Shown piece after piece: positions 43,659-51,944 of a stretch of DNA of 64,000 bases (its first letter is position 1; every line of letters starts with the position of its first letter). The position numbers were made by a program, and so were the translations under genes. Source of the stretch: Streptomyces coffeae (GTDB lineage: Bacteria; Actinomycetota; Actinomycetes; Streptomycetales; Streptomycetaceae). The notes under the pieces were generated by a model, which had not been told where the DNA came from, did no database searches, and saw only the letters and a list, made by a program, of their open reading frames with translations. The DNA is taken from NCBI RefSeq assembly GCF_016741875.1, contig NZ_JAERRF010000003.1:124001-188000 (forward strand). The letters run 5' to 3'.

Positions 43659-44048
43659 TCACGGTCGTTCCACGACCACGTTGGTCGACTTGATCACAGC
43701 CACCGCGGGAACGCCCGGCTCCAGCTTCAACTCCTCCGCCGACTCCCGGCTGATCATGGACACCACCCGGAACGGCCCCGCCTGGATCTCCACTTGGGCG
43801 GACACATCGCCGAGGATCACTTCGGTGACGATCCCCGCGAAGCGATTGCGGGCCGAGGAGCCGGGGTTCTCCCGCTCCGCGCCCCGGGCGACCTCCCGCG
43901 CGAACGCGGCGAGCGCGGGCCCCGGCACCATCCGCCGCCCCTGCTCATCCCGCTCCGCCGCCAGCCGCCCGCTGTCGACCCAACGCCGCAGGGTGTCAGC
44001 GCTGACCCCCAGCAGGGCCGCCGCCTCGCCGATCCGGTACATGTGCAT
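43659..44048 (-). CDS. HTH-TOBE molybdenum-pterin-binding regulator
   Basis: Protein of 129 residues joining an N-terminal excisionase/MerR-like helix-turn-helix (YRIGEAAALLGVSADTLRRW) to a TOBE/Mop molybdate-binding domain (NRFAGIVTEVILGDVSAQVE to TNVVVERP). This layout is used by actinomycete Mop-type regulators placed upstream of modABC. ATG 44048 follows TATGAT on the same strand at the spacing of a leaderless mRNA; 44042 is the next ATG. It likely senses molybdate and represses its own operon. Confidence 0.88.
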   Translation of the reverse strand: MHMYRIGEAAALLGVSADTLRRWVDSGRLAAERDEQGRRMVPGPALAAFAREVARGAERENPGSSARNRFAGIVTEVILGDVSAQVEIQAGPFRVVSMISRESAEELKLEPGVPAVAVIKSTNVVVERP

Positions 44049-44054
44049 CCGGCC

Positions 44055-44142
44055 ATCATAGTGGCGCATATGCGAGGGTGAAGTCTTTTGCTGGATCGCA
44101 TAAGCGCAACGATTCGGGCCGTGATCCTCGCATATACGGAGG
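44055..44142 (-). promoter_or_regulatory. mop-modABC promoter with paired operator-like palindromes
   Basis: On the minus strand TATGAT (44055-44060) is a good -10 for mop. It is overlapped upstream by the palindrome CGCATATGCG (44065-44074). A related CGCATATACG (44129-44138), with CCTC/GAGG arms at 44126-44129 and 44139-44142, lies about 60 bp away in inverted orientation; both share CCTCGCATAT. These are candidate binding sites of the Mop regulator. Confidence 0.65.
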
Positions 44143-44310
44143 TGTACCACCCGGGCTCGCGCACCCCTATCGACCCCGCAGGCGGTCCGTGCGCGCCCAG
44201 CTCGCGCAGCTCTACCCGTCCGTGCACGGTGGGGGACGGCATGCCCCGGGCCGTGACCGCGGTGCGCGGTAGCATCCGGAGCCTGCTGACCACCTGACGA
44301 GGGAGGCACG

Positions 44311-44802
44311 ATGACGACGATCGCTGTGACCGGGCACATGGACATCACCAGCGACTCGGTGCCCCTGGTGCGAGGAGAGCTGGACAAGCTCCTCGCCGCC
44401 TATGAGCCGTCAAGCCTGGTGGGCATGTCGTGCATCGCGAAGGGCAGTGACAGCCTGTTCGCGGACGCTGTCTTGGCTGCGGGCGGGCGCTTGGTTGTGG
44501 TGATCCCTTCGGAGGACTACCGGCAGGCCAAGGTGAAGCCAGGCCATGCGGCAACCTTCGACCGGCTCGTGGAGACGGCGGACGAGGTGCTGGTGATGCC
44601 ACATGCCACGGCAAACCGTCAGGCGTACGAGGCGGCGAACGCCGCACTGCTGAGGCGGGCTGACCGTCTCGTGGCGGTATGGAACGGCCAGCCGCCCACC
44701 GGTAAGGGTGGCGGCACGGCGGACGTGGTGCACGAGGCGCGCAAGGCGGGCGTCCCGGTCGACGTCGTATGGCCGGACGGCGCGTCCCGCCACGTGAGTT
44801 GA
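44311..44802 (+). CDS. SLOG-superfamily nucleotide-binding protein
   Basis: Protein of 163 residues with a Rossmann-like SLOG fold: ITSDSV in the first loop, GMSCIAKGSDSLFADAVL, VVVIPSEDY, and the signature GKGGGTADVVHEARKAGVPVDVVWP. SLOG proteins (YpsA/LOG-type) bind nucleotide-derived ligands and occur in phage-defence and cytokinin-like systems, but many stand-alone actinobacterial copies are uncharacterised. GGGAGG precedes ATG 44311. No partner effector is next to it. Confidence 0.75.
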   Translation: MTTIAVTGHMDITSDSVPLVRGELDKLLAAYEPSSLVGMSCIAKGSDSLFADAVLAAGGRLVVVIPSEDYRQAKVKPGHAATFDRLVETADEVLVMPHATANRQAYEAANAALLRRADRLVAVWNGQPPTGKGGGTADVVHEARKAGVPVDVVWPDGASRHVS

Positions 44803-45296
44803 TCGCCTCGTTCGGCCGTGGGCGGACGGCTCTCCCTCTGACCGGATCATTCTTCATTGCCCTGGGCGACTGGTGGTAGGTGCAAACATTTCGGCGTAGG
44901 GTGGGGCACCAAGGCCACTCCGCCGTCGAGTCGGCCCTCTGATCCACCGCCGGACGCGGCGCTCGGCGATTCCCAGCCGGTCCCCCGCCGCTCCCCTCGC
45001 GGCGACCCGGCCTCCCCCGTACCGGGTCGCCGCACAGGGGTTTCGGTCCCGATCGGCCGGAGTTAACCTCGACTCAAATAGCCCGTCAAATGGGGCCACT
45101 CCGCCCCCATGGGGACTCCTCGATCTTCTTGTCAGCCTGCTCACCCCCGTGAAAGGCTCGTCGCGACCACACAAGGGGAATCCCCAATTCCGAGGCAGAA
45201 CGGCGCTGTCGGCTGCCCGCCCTCCCCCCCGGCCCTGATGTGAGAGGGTTGCGCCCCGGCGGGGGCGCCGCTGTTCATGAGTGAGGAATCCCGTCC
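44803..45296 (+). other. intergenic/leader region, 494 bp, with hairpins
   Basis: No gene seen. It includes the palindrome GGGGAATCCCC near 45176-45186 and a hairpin around 45090-45115 (GGGG...CCCC arms). The region precedes the CBM2-like membrane protein and likely holds its promoter and a structured leader. I do not recognise a known riboswitch. Confidence 0.4.
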
Positions 45297-46919
45297 ATGC
45301 CCCACCACTCATCTCTCCGGGACGGCGCGAACGTGCCGCTCGGTCACGCCGCCCCTCCCTTCGAGGGACCCGACGGCGACGTCTCACCGACCGCCCTGCT
45401 CAATGCCTACTGGGACGCGGTCGCCGACTACGCGGAACTGTGCACCACCAGCCCCGAGAACGGGATGCGGCTGGCCACCGAGGCGTTCCGGCGCGGAATC
45501 CGGCAGAGCCGCAGCCTCCGCACCCGCGGCTGGCGGCGACTCCCCTGGCTGCCGCTGCTGCTGGCCGCCGTACGGAAGACCGCGGCCGACTGGCACGTCC
45601 ACCGCCACGGCGACCGGCTCAACCCCGATCTGCGGCTCTGGCTGGGCTCGGCCCAGGCCGCGCGTTACGCCGTCCCGCGCCGGGAGCAGCCGCTCGCACT
45701 GCGCGGGCTGCGGGATCTGCCGGAGGCGGACGGCGCGTTGCTGTGGTCGGTCGAGGTGGAGTCGCGGTCCGTGGAGGGGGTCGCCCGGGAACTGGGCTGC
45801 GACACCCTGACCGCGGCCGAGGAGATCGACCGGGTCCGCCACGCCTACCGGGAGCGCTGCCGGCGCAACCATGTGGAGTCGCTGACCGACGCGGAGTGCG
45901 TCGCCTACGCCAAGTTGCTGGACGCGGCGACCCGTTCGCCCGACGCCCCCTCGCCCACCGATCTGTGGGACCACCTGGCGGGGTGCGTACGGTGCCGGGA
46001 GGCGTCCGCCTGTCTCTATCTGGACGGCGGGGGACTGCCCGGTGCGCTGGCGGGCGGGGTGCTCGGCTGGGGCGGATATCCGTATCTCGAACGGCGCCGC
46101 ATGCTCGCCGCCCAGACCCCCGACGCCCAGCAGACCCGCTCGACGGCGACCCCGGACGCCGTCAGGCCGCGCTTATGGCAACGGCTGCTGGACCGGTTCG
46201 ACCTACCGTGGCTCAGACGGCTCCGCCGCGGGGGCGGCGCCCACAGCGCTCGCGCCGCCCGCAGACGGGCCCGGACCCGGACCACGGTGGCGCTGTCGGC
46301 GGCCGCCGTGGTGCTGCTCGCCGGGGTGGTGGCGCTGACCAGTACGGGTACCTCCCACGACCGGGGCGGCGCGGCACCGCGGGAACCGGCCGCCTCCCTG
46401 CCGGCCGGAGTGCCCCCGGGCACGGTGCCGGGGTCCGCCACCGCCGAGCCGCCCGAGGACAACAAGGAGGGGAAGGACAAGGACGGGGAGGACAAGGACC
46501 ACAAGAAGCCGGACCCTTCGCGCTCCCGGCATCCGTCGTCGCCCGGGAACGACAGCGGATACAACTCGGGCCACCAGCCCGAGGATCTGCCGGAGCCGGC
46601 CGCCCGTCCGTCCTGCACGGCGGAGTTCGAGGTGGTCCACTCCTGGCCCGGTGGCTTCGAGGCCGAGGTCGACGTCACCTCCCACAAGGCGCTGGACACC
46701 TGGCGGGTCAGCTGGACGTTCCCCGGCTCCCAGGAGATCAGCCATCTCTGGGACGGTAAGTTCAGCCAGCACGGCGACGAGGTGACCGTGACCCCGAAGG
46801 GCTACAACGCGCGGGTGAAGGCGGGCGGCACGATCTCCTTCGGCTTCACCGCCGATACGGAGGCCGGAGCCGGAGCGCCCCGGAGCCTCTCCCTCGGCGG
46901 CAGCCCCTGCTCAAGCTGA
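45297..46919 (+). CDS. sigma-like/zinc-finger membrane protein with CBM2-like exterior domain; TTA codon
   Basis: Protein of 540 residues. Residues 30-215 look like an ECF sigma factor (WDAVADYAELCTTSPENGM, SVEGVARELGCDTLTAAEEI as an HTH-like helix). A zinc-finger-like WDHLAGCVRCREASACLYL follows. One membrane segment (TTVALSAAAVVLLAGVVAL) near residue 330-350 leads to a Pro, Lys, Glu and Asp-rich linker, and the last 100 residues match a cellulose-binding (CBM2) domain (CTAEFEVVHSWPGGFEAEV, TWRVSWTFPG, bracketed by Cys). Leu293 is TTA (46173-46175), so bldA control is expected. The cellulose-binding-like domain would be outside the cell. Confidence 0.8.
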   Translation: MPHHSSLRDGANVPLGHAAPPFEGPDGDVSPTALLNAYWDAVADYAELCTTSPENGMRLATEAFRRGIRQSRSLRTRGWRRLPWLPLLLAAVRKTAADWHVHRHGDRLNPDLRLWLGSAQAARYAVPRREQPLALRGLRDLPEADGALLWSVEVESRSVEGVARELGCDTLTAAEEIDRVRHAYRERCRRNHVESLTDAECVAYAKLLDAATRSPDAPSPTDLWDHLAGCVRCREASACLYLDGGGLPGALAGGVLGWGGYPYLERRRMLAAQTPDAQQTRSTATPDAVRPRLWQRLLDRFDLPWLRRLRRGGGAHSARAARRRARTRTTVALSAAAVVLLAGVVALTSTGTSHDRGGAAPREPAASLPAGVPPGTVPGSATAEPPEDNKEGKDKDGEDKDHKKPDPSRSRHPSSPGNDSGYNSGHQPEDLPEPAARPSCTAEFEVVHSWPGGFEAEVDVTSHKALDTWRVSWTFPGSQEISHLWDGKFSQHGDEVTVTPKGYNARVKAGGTISFGFTADTEAGAGAPRSLSLGGSPCSS

Positions 46920-47080
46920 GCCGACGCCTCCGGCCCGGAGACATCGGCACAGGGCCGCTCCCTGAGCAGTGAGCCACCCGGATGGGCGTACCAGACCTCC
47001 GGCCCCGGGCGAACCTGTGGCGGAATGCGGAGAGGCCCTCCTTCCCCCACGGTGAGGTGAGCGATGAGCGGCGGCCCGGC

Positions 47081-47425
47081 ATGAGCACCGTCCTGAGCGG
47101 CATCGTGTCCCTGCCCGCCGACGCCCCGGCGGGGCTGGCGGCCCGGGTGGTGGTGGAGGTCCGCAATGTGTCCCGCGCGGACATGCCCTCGTCGGTGGTG
47201 GGCGCGCAGGTGCTCACCGATGTGCCGCTGAGCCCGGGAGGCCATGTCCCCTTCAGCATCAAGGTGCCCGGTGAACTGGTCCCGGGGGACGCCTACGGGC
47301 TGCGGGTCCACGTGGACGTCAGCGGCACCGGGTTCCTGGAGCGCGGCGATCTGGTGAGCGCCCAGGCCAACCCGGTGCCGGCCGGTTCCGTCGCGGGGCT
47401 GATCGCACCGGTCAGCAAGGTCTGA
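47081..47425 (+). CDS. YbaY-like domain protein
   Basis: Protein of 114 residues from ATG 47081 (GTG 47057 is an alternative). MSTVLSGIVSLPADAPAGLAARVVVEVRNVSRAD and SPGGHVPFSIKVPGELVPGDAYGLRVHVD match the YbaY/type III secretion-lipoprotein fold, without a signal peptide here. Function unknown. Confidence 0.75.
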   Translation: MSTVLSGIVSLPADAPAGLAARVVVEVRNVSRADMPSSVVGAQVLTDVPLSPGGHVPFSIKVPGELVPGDAYGLRVHVDVSGTGFLERGDLVSAQANPVPAGSVAGLIAPVSKV

Positions 47426-47465
47426 ACCGGCCGAGCGGGGAAGGGCGGTGGGCGAACGGGCGGAG

Positions 47466-47492
47466 GCGGGGCGGGCCGCCGGTCCGCCCCGC
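47466..47492. terminator. GC-rich hairpin between convergent genes
   Basis: GCGGGGCGG (47466-47474) pairs with CCGCCCCGC (47484-47492), 9-nt loop. Confidence 0.7.
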
Positions 47493-47500
47493 GCCCGCCG

Positions 47501-47731
47501 TCATCCGTTCGTGGCGGCGTCGGACTCGGCCGACCTCGCGGCCGATTCGGCGTCGTCCACCAGCCGGTTCAGCTCGGCGAGTTCGGAGGACGACGGTGCC
47601 GGAGTGGTGGCCGAGGGGGTGCTGCCCGACGACGTCCCGGAGTCGTCCGAGCCGCCACCACCGCAGCCGGTGACCAGCGCGGCGCAGAGCACCGCCGCGG
47701 CGGCGGCCGCCCCTGCCGTACGGCGGGTCAC
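47501..47731 (-). CDS. small lipoprotein
   Basis: Protein of 76 residues from GTG 47731, coupled to the preceding gene by GTGA. Lipobox LVTGC (Cys23) followed by Gly/Ser/Thr-rich linker and a short helix (SELAELNRLVDDAESAARSA). Function unknown; probably exported together with its neighbour. Confidence 0.7.
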   Translation of the reverse strand: MTRRTAGAAAAAAVLCAALVTGCGGGGSDDSGTSSGSTPSATTPAPSSSELAELNRLVDDAESAARSAESDAATNG

Positions 47732-48240
47732 GTGGTGGACCCGTTGCTGTGCGCGGTGCACCACTCCTTGACCTTGGCCAGGTCCTTCTGGCGCTTCTCC
47801 AGCGTGGGGAGGAGGGAGTTGCGGAACTTCAGCCGGTCGTTGAGGAAGGTGGCGATCTCGGTGTGGCCCTCCTTCTTCGCGTACTCGATCCGCTTCTTGA
47901 CGCGGGCGATCGAGCCGCGCCGGGTCTCCGGGCCGCGCAGCCGCTTCAACGCCCGTGCCAGCCGCTTGTCGATCTTCGGGGCGCGCTTGCACAGGGCCTC
48001 GGCGCCGTCCCCGGTCACCTTGCCGCGCTTGCCCTTCGCACGCTTGCCGTGGCCGTCGTTGCCGTCCTTGCCGTCCTTGCCGTCCTTGCTGTCCTTGCCG
48101 CCGGTGTCCTGGTCCCCCGCGCTCGGGGTGGCCGACGGGCTCGGCGCCGGGGCGCTGCCGTCCGCCTGGGCGAGACCCGCCGTGCCGAGCAGGGCGGCGG
48201 TGGCCGCGAGGGCCAGGGCCGCGCTCTTTCCGCGGTGCAT
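47728..48240 (-). CDS. secreted basic, helical protein
   Basis: Protein of 170 residues: signal peptide (MHRGKSAALALAATAALLG, cleavage after AQA), a low-complexity segment rich in DGKDGKDG and KGKRGK repeats, then a helical region (IDKRLARALKRLRGPETRRG, RIEYAKKEGHTEIATFLNDR) with two Cys. No enzymatic motif. It is coupled to the downstream lipoprotein. Confidence 0.75.
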   Translation of the reverse strand: MHRGKSAALALAATAALLGTAGLAQADGSAPAPSPSATPSAGDQDTGGKDSKDGKDGKDGNDGHGKRAKGKRGKVTGDGAEALCKRAPKIDKRLARALKRLRGPETRRGSIARVKKRIEYAKKEGHTEIATFLNDRLKFRNSLLPTLEKRQKDLAKVKEWCTAHSNGSTT

Positions 48241-48282
48241 GGTGTCTTCCTTCCGTGGGCTGTACCTGCCTGCCGGCCGGAC

Positions 48283-48450
48283 TAGGGCCCGGCTTCACAG
48301 GGGCCGCCCTGCTCCCGACGCCTGGCACGGCACCTCGCCGCGTTGTCGGAGTCGCCCGAGTACGCCCAGTACGAGTGCGATCCTCCGCCTTGCGATCTAC
48401 CGCACCAGACGCCGCTCGCGGCCGGACGCCCCCTGTGAAGCCGGACCCTA
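48283..48450. mobile_element. MITE-like element with ~25-bp terminal inverted repeats, TA target duplication
   Basis: The 164 bp between TA dinucleotides (48283-48284 and 48449-48450) begin and end with the same sequence inverted: GGGYCCGGCTTCACAGGGG then sCG, matching at 22 of 25 positions. The surrounding CTAG is the known target of IS630/Tc1-mariner transposons. The inside holds no gene. The element sits exactly on the stop codon of the upstream kinase gene, which remains TAG, and its arms could fold as a 3' hairpin for that operon. Confidence 0.75.
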
Positions 48451-49986
48451 GGGACGCTCTTTGTGGAATTCCTGTGGACCGGTCCCCGCGCGCGGGACGG
48501 GCCCGGAGTACCAGTCCCGGCGCAGCAGCGGCAGGGTGGCCTCCCCCGACCCGGTGGCCGCCCCGGATCCGTCGGCCGGCAGCGGCAGCCGGATCCCGAT
48601 CCGGGCCCCCGACAGCCCGTCGGGCCGGTCCGCCACCGCGACCGTGCCGCGGTGCAGCGCGATCTGCTGGGCGATCAGGGTGAGTCCGAGTCCCGAGCCG
48701 GGGCTGTCCGGGCGGCGGTGGAACCGCTGGAAGATCTCCTCGCGGCGGTCGGGCGGGATGCCCGGCCCCCGGTCGTCGACCGTCAGCACCGCGACCGGCC
48801 CCTCCGGGGTCTGCCCCGGGCCCAACACCACGTCGATCCGGGCCGGTTGGCCGTCTGCGGTGCCGTGTGTCAGCGCGTTGGTGAGCAGGTTGTCCACCAC
48901 CGAGCGCAGCCCCTGTTCCCAGCCGTGCACCCACAGCCCCGGCACGGTGTTCACCCGCACCTCGGCCTCGGGGTGGCGGCGGCGCAGATCGGCCGCCGAC
49001 GCCTCCACCACGTCGGCGAGGTCGACGGGTTCGAAGGCGTCCGCCTCCACCAGATCGCCGTGGGCCAGCGCCCGGAGCATCACCAGCAGCCGCAGCAGCC
49101 GCTCGTGCTCATGGCCGAGGTCGGCCAGCACCTCGGTGCGGTCGGTGGCGGGCAGTTCGGGGTACTCGGCGAGGATGTCGAGGTTGGTGCGCATGCTCAT
49201 CAACGGGGTGCGCAGTTCGTGCGAGGCGGCCGCCGCGAAGGAGCGCGCGGTCTCCAGCGCCTCCGCGGTGCGGGCGGCCTGCTGGTCGTAGCGGTCCAGC
49301 ACGGTCCGCAGAGTGGCCTCCAGATCGTCGACCTCGGCGATCCCGGTGCGCCGGTGCTCCAGCCGGGCCGGGCTGGTGCGCGGATCGAGCCCGCTGGTAC
49401 GGCGCTGGAGGCGGCGCAGCGGCCGGACCGTGCCCGAGGCGGCGGCCCAGGCCAGGGCACCGGCGACCGGCGCGGCCAGCAGCGCCACGGTCACCACGCG
49501 GCGCCGTACGAGGGAGAGTTCGGCCTCGCTGGTGGCGTTCGGGGAGAACAGCCACAGGGTGCCTCGCGCCGCGGGCCTGCCCTGTCGCGGGCCGATCGAC
49601 ACCGGGAGGGACAGCGCCCGCCAGCTCGCGTCGTCCGTGCGCACCGTGACGGGCCGTCCGGTCACCTCCGGCAGGGCCACGGAGTCCTTCGGCCGGGGGC
49701 CCGCGGCGACGGTGCCCTGGGGACCGCGCAGCCGGATGCCCATGTCCAGAGCCGAGCCCAGCAGCTGCCGTTCGCGGTTCTGCTGGGCCTGGGTGCGGCC
49801 GGACGCGGTGGCGCGCAGCAGCGCCCGCGCGTCAGGTGCCACGGCGTTGGCCCCGCGCCGCAGCCGGGCGTCCTGTTCATGGTGCAGATCGGACGCGACC
49901 AGCCGCAGCAGCACCCAGCCGGAGGCGAGGACGAGGACGGGGACGGCGACGCCCACGGCGAGCGCGATCCGGGTGGCCAGCCTCAT
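48448..49986 (-). CDS. OmpR-partner sensor histidine kinase
   Basis: Kinase of 512 residues. Helices at about 5-30 and 160-185 enclose a ~130-residue external domain; a HAMP-like linker follows, then HisKA with AAASHELRTPL (His256), N box DNLLTNALTHG, G1 DDRGPGIPP and G2 GSGLGLTLI. ATG 49986 overlaps the regulator stop (ATGA). The TAG stop lies at the edge of the MITE-like element. Confidence 0.92.
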   Translation of the reverse strand: MRLATRIALAVGVAVPVLVLASGWVLLRLVASDLHHEQDARLRRGANAVAPDARALLRATASGRTQAQQNRERQLLGSALDMGIRLRGPQGTVAAGPRPKDSVALPEVTGRPVTVRTDDASWRALSLPVSIGPRQGRPAARGTLWLFSPNATSEAELSLVRRRVVTVALLAAPVAGALAWAAASGTVRPLRRLQRRTSGLDPRTSPARLEHRRTGIAEVDDLEATLRTVLDRYDQQAARTAEALETARSFAAAASHELRTPLMSMRTNLDILAEYPELPATDRTEVLADLGHEHERLLRLLVMLRALAHGDLVEADAFEPVDLADVVEASAADLRRRHPEAEVRVNTVPGLWVHGWEQGLRSVVDNLLTNALTHGTADGQPARIDVVLGPGQTPEGPVAVLTVDDRGPGIPPDRREEIFQRFHRRPDSPGSGLGLTLIAQQIALHRGTVAVADRPDGLSGARIGIRLPLPADGSGAATGSGEATLPLLRRDWYSGPVPRAGTGPQEFHKERP

Positions 49987-50705
49987 GACCTGTCCCCACC
50001 GGGGCCGTTGGGGCCGTCGGGGGTGCGCAGTACAAAGCCCACTCCGCGGACGGTGTGCAGCATGCGGGGCCGTCCGCCGGCCTCCAGTTTGCGCCGCAGA
50101 TAGCTGACGAAGGTGTCCACGGCGTCGGTGCGCACCTCGAAGTCGTAGCCCCAGACCCGGTCCAGCAGCTGGTCGCGGGTGAGCACGAGCCCGGTGTTGC
50201 GGGCGAGCACCTCCAGCAGTTCGAACTCGCGCCGGGTGAGCCGCAGCGGCGCCCCGTCCAGCCGTGCTTCGCGCGCCTCGGGGGCGATCTCCAGCGGGCC
50301 GACCCGCACCCGGTCGGTGGGGGCGGGCGGGCGGCGCCGCAGCAGGGCGTGCAGCCGCAGCACCAGCTCCTGGAGTGCGAAGGGTTTGACGAGGTAGTCG
50401 TCGCCCCCGGCCTGGAGTCCGGCGACCCGGTCGGACACCTCGTCGAGGGCGGAGAGCATCAGTACGGGGATGTCGTTGCCGTCCCCGCGCAGCGCCCGGC
50501 ACACCTCGATACCGCTCAGGTCCGGCATGGAGATGTCCAGGACCACCACGTCGGGGGTGTGGTCGCGCACCGCGGCGAGGGCGGCCCGGCCGCCGTCGGC
50601 GAGGGACACGGCGAAGCCGTTGAGCCGCAGTCCGCGCTCCAGGGAGCGCCGGATGGCCGCGTCGTCGTCGGTCACCAGCACCCGTCCGCCACCCGTGGTC
50701 TCCAT
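49983..50705 (-). CDS. OmpR-family response regulator
   Basis: Regulator of 240 residues. Receiver domain with LVTDDD, Asp near 55 in VVVLDISMPDLSG, and LVKPF; then an OmpR winged helix (LDGAPLRLTRREFELLEVLA, DTFVSYLRRKLE). ATG 50705 follows GGAGGTGG at 5 bp. First gene of the pair with the kinase. Confidence 0.93.
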   Translation of the reverse strand: METTGGGRVLVTDDDAAIRRSLERGLRLNGFAVSLADGGRAALAAVRDHTPDVVVLDISMPDLSGIEVCRALRGDGNDIPVLMLSALDEVSDRVAGLQAGGDDYLVKPFALQELVLRLHALLRRRPPAPTDRVRVGPLEIAPEAREARLDGAPLRLTRREFELLEVLARNTGLVLTRDQLLDRVWGYDFEVRTDAVDTFVSYLRRKLEAGGRPRMLHTVRGVGFVLRTPDGPNGPGGDRS

Positions 50706-50749
50706 CGGCACCACCTCCGGCCCGCGATGGTACGGGCCGGGGATCCGGC

Positions 50750-51862
50750 TCACACCGCCCGAGCGGTGTCCGGGACGGCGTGGTGGGCGAGCGGGGCGTG
50801 CGGATCGGGGGCGCCGGGCACCGGTGCCGGATCGGCGTGGATCAGGGCGGCGGTCAGCCGTGGCACCGCGTGCAGCAGGGCGTGTTCGGCCTCGACGGCG
50901 ACCCGGTGGGCCTCCCGTACGCGCAGGCCCCCGTCGACCACCACCGCGACCTCCGCCCGCAGCCGGTGGCCGATCCAGCGCAGCCGCAGCTCACCCACGC
51001 CCCGCACCCCGGGGACGGCCGTCACCGCGCGCTCGGCCGCGTCGACCAGCTCCGGGTCCACGGCGTCCATCACCCGGCGGAACACCTCGCGGGCGGCGTC
51101 GCGGAGCACCAGCAGGATGGCGGCGGTGATGGCCAGCCCCACCAGCGGGTCGGCCGACCGCCAGCCGAGGGCCGCGCCACCCGCGCCCACCAGGACGGCG
51201 AGCGAGGTGAAGCCGTCGGTGCGGGCGTGCAGGCCGTCGGCGACCAGCGCGGCCGAACCGATCTCCCGGCCGACGCGGATGCGGTAGCGGGCCACCCATT
51301 CATTGCCGACGCAGCCGATGACGGCGGCCACGGCCACGGCGGGCAGATGGCTGATCTCCTGTGGGTGCAGCAGCCGGTCGACGGCGGTCCAGGCGGCGAA
51401 CGCGGCGGAGGCCGCGATGGTGAGCACGATCGCGATCCCGGCCAGGTCCTCGGCGCGTCCGTAGCCGTAGGTGAAGCGGCGGGTCGAGGCGCGGCGGCCG
51501 AGCACGAAGGCGACGGCGAGCGGCAGCGCGGTCAGGGCGTCCGCCGCGTTGTGCACGGTGTCGCCGAGCAGCGCGACCGATCCGGACAGCGCCACGACCA
51601 CGGCCTGGGCCAGGGCCGTGGTGCCCAGCACCGCGAGGGAGAGCCACAGGGCGCGCATGCCCCGCGCGGAGGACTCCAGGGCGTGGTCGGTGCGGTCGGC
51701 GGAGTCGTGGGAGTGGGGCCGCAGCAGATGCCCGGCCCGGTGGCGCAGCCGGGCCCACCGGCCGCTGCCGCTGTGCGGGTGGCGGTGGCCCTCGTGGTCC
51801 CCGTGCCGTTCGTGGTGTTCGTGATGTCCGTGGTGTCCGTGGTGTCCGTGCCGGTCGTCCAC
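50750..51862 (-). CDS. cation diffusion facilitator (CDF) metal exporter
   Basis: Transporter of 370 residues. The first 55 residues are extremely His-rich (HGHHGHHGHHEHHERHGD and a HSHD motif), a likely zinc or nickel buffer. Six helices follow with family signatures LGDTVHNAADALTALPLAV and ALVADGLHARTDGFTSLAVLV, where paired His/Asp form the metal site, then a C-terminal cytoplasmic domain. GTG 51862 has AAGGGG upstream. It is divergent from an ArsR repressor. Confidence 0.93.
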   Translation of the reverse strand: MDDRHGHHGHHGHHEHHERHGDHEGHRHPHSGSGRWARLRHRAGHLLRPHSHDSADRTDHALESSARGMRALWLSLAVLGTTALAQAVVVALSGSVALLGDTVHNAADALTALPLAVAFVLGRRASTRRFTYGYGRAEDLAGIAIVLTIAASAAFAAWTAVDRLLHPQEISHLPAVAVAAVIGCVGNEWVARYRIRVGREIGSAALVADGLHARTDGFTSLAVLVGAGGAALGWRSADPLVGLAITAAILLVLRDAAREVFRRVMDAVDPELVDAAERAVTAVPGVRGVGELRLRWIGHRLRAEVAVVVDGGLRVREAHRVAVEAEHALLHAVPRLTAALIHADPAPVPGAPDPHAPLAHHAVPDTARAV

Positions 51863-51930
51863 GACGTTCCCCTTCCGTTCACTGGCCGGCCCGATGCGCT
51901 GGACATGGGCTCCCGGGTAAGGCCATTATG

Positions 51931-51944
51931 TGCGCATGAGCGCA
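51931..51944. promoter_or_regulatory. operator-like inverted repeat between CDF and ArsR genes
   Basis: TGCGC-ATGA-GCGCA is a perfect palindrome overlapping the ArsR start. The hexamer TGCGCA occurs twice more a little downstream inside the arsR reading frame (51962-51975). Likely the site through which the repressor controls both genes. Confidence 0.55.

Noticed and set aside
44803..45296. Riboswitch (such as c-di-AMP type) ahead of the CBM2-like gene
   Set aside because: Hairpins exist but the conserved core of known riboswitch classes is not recognisable.
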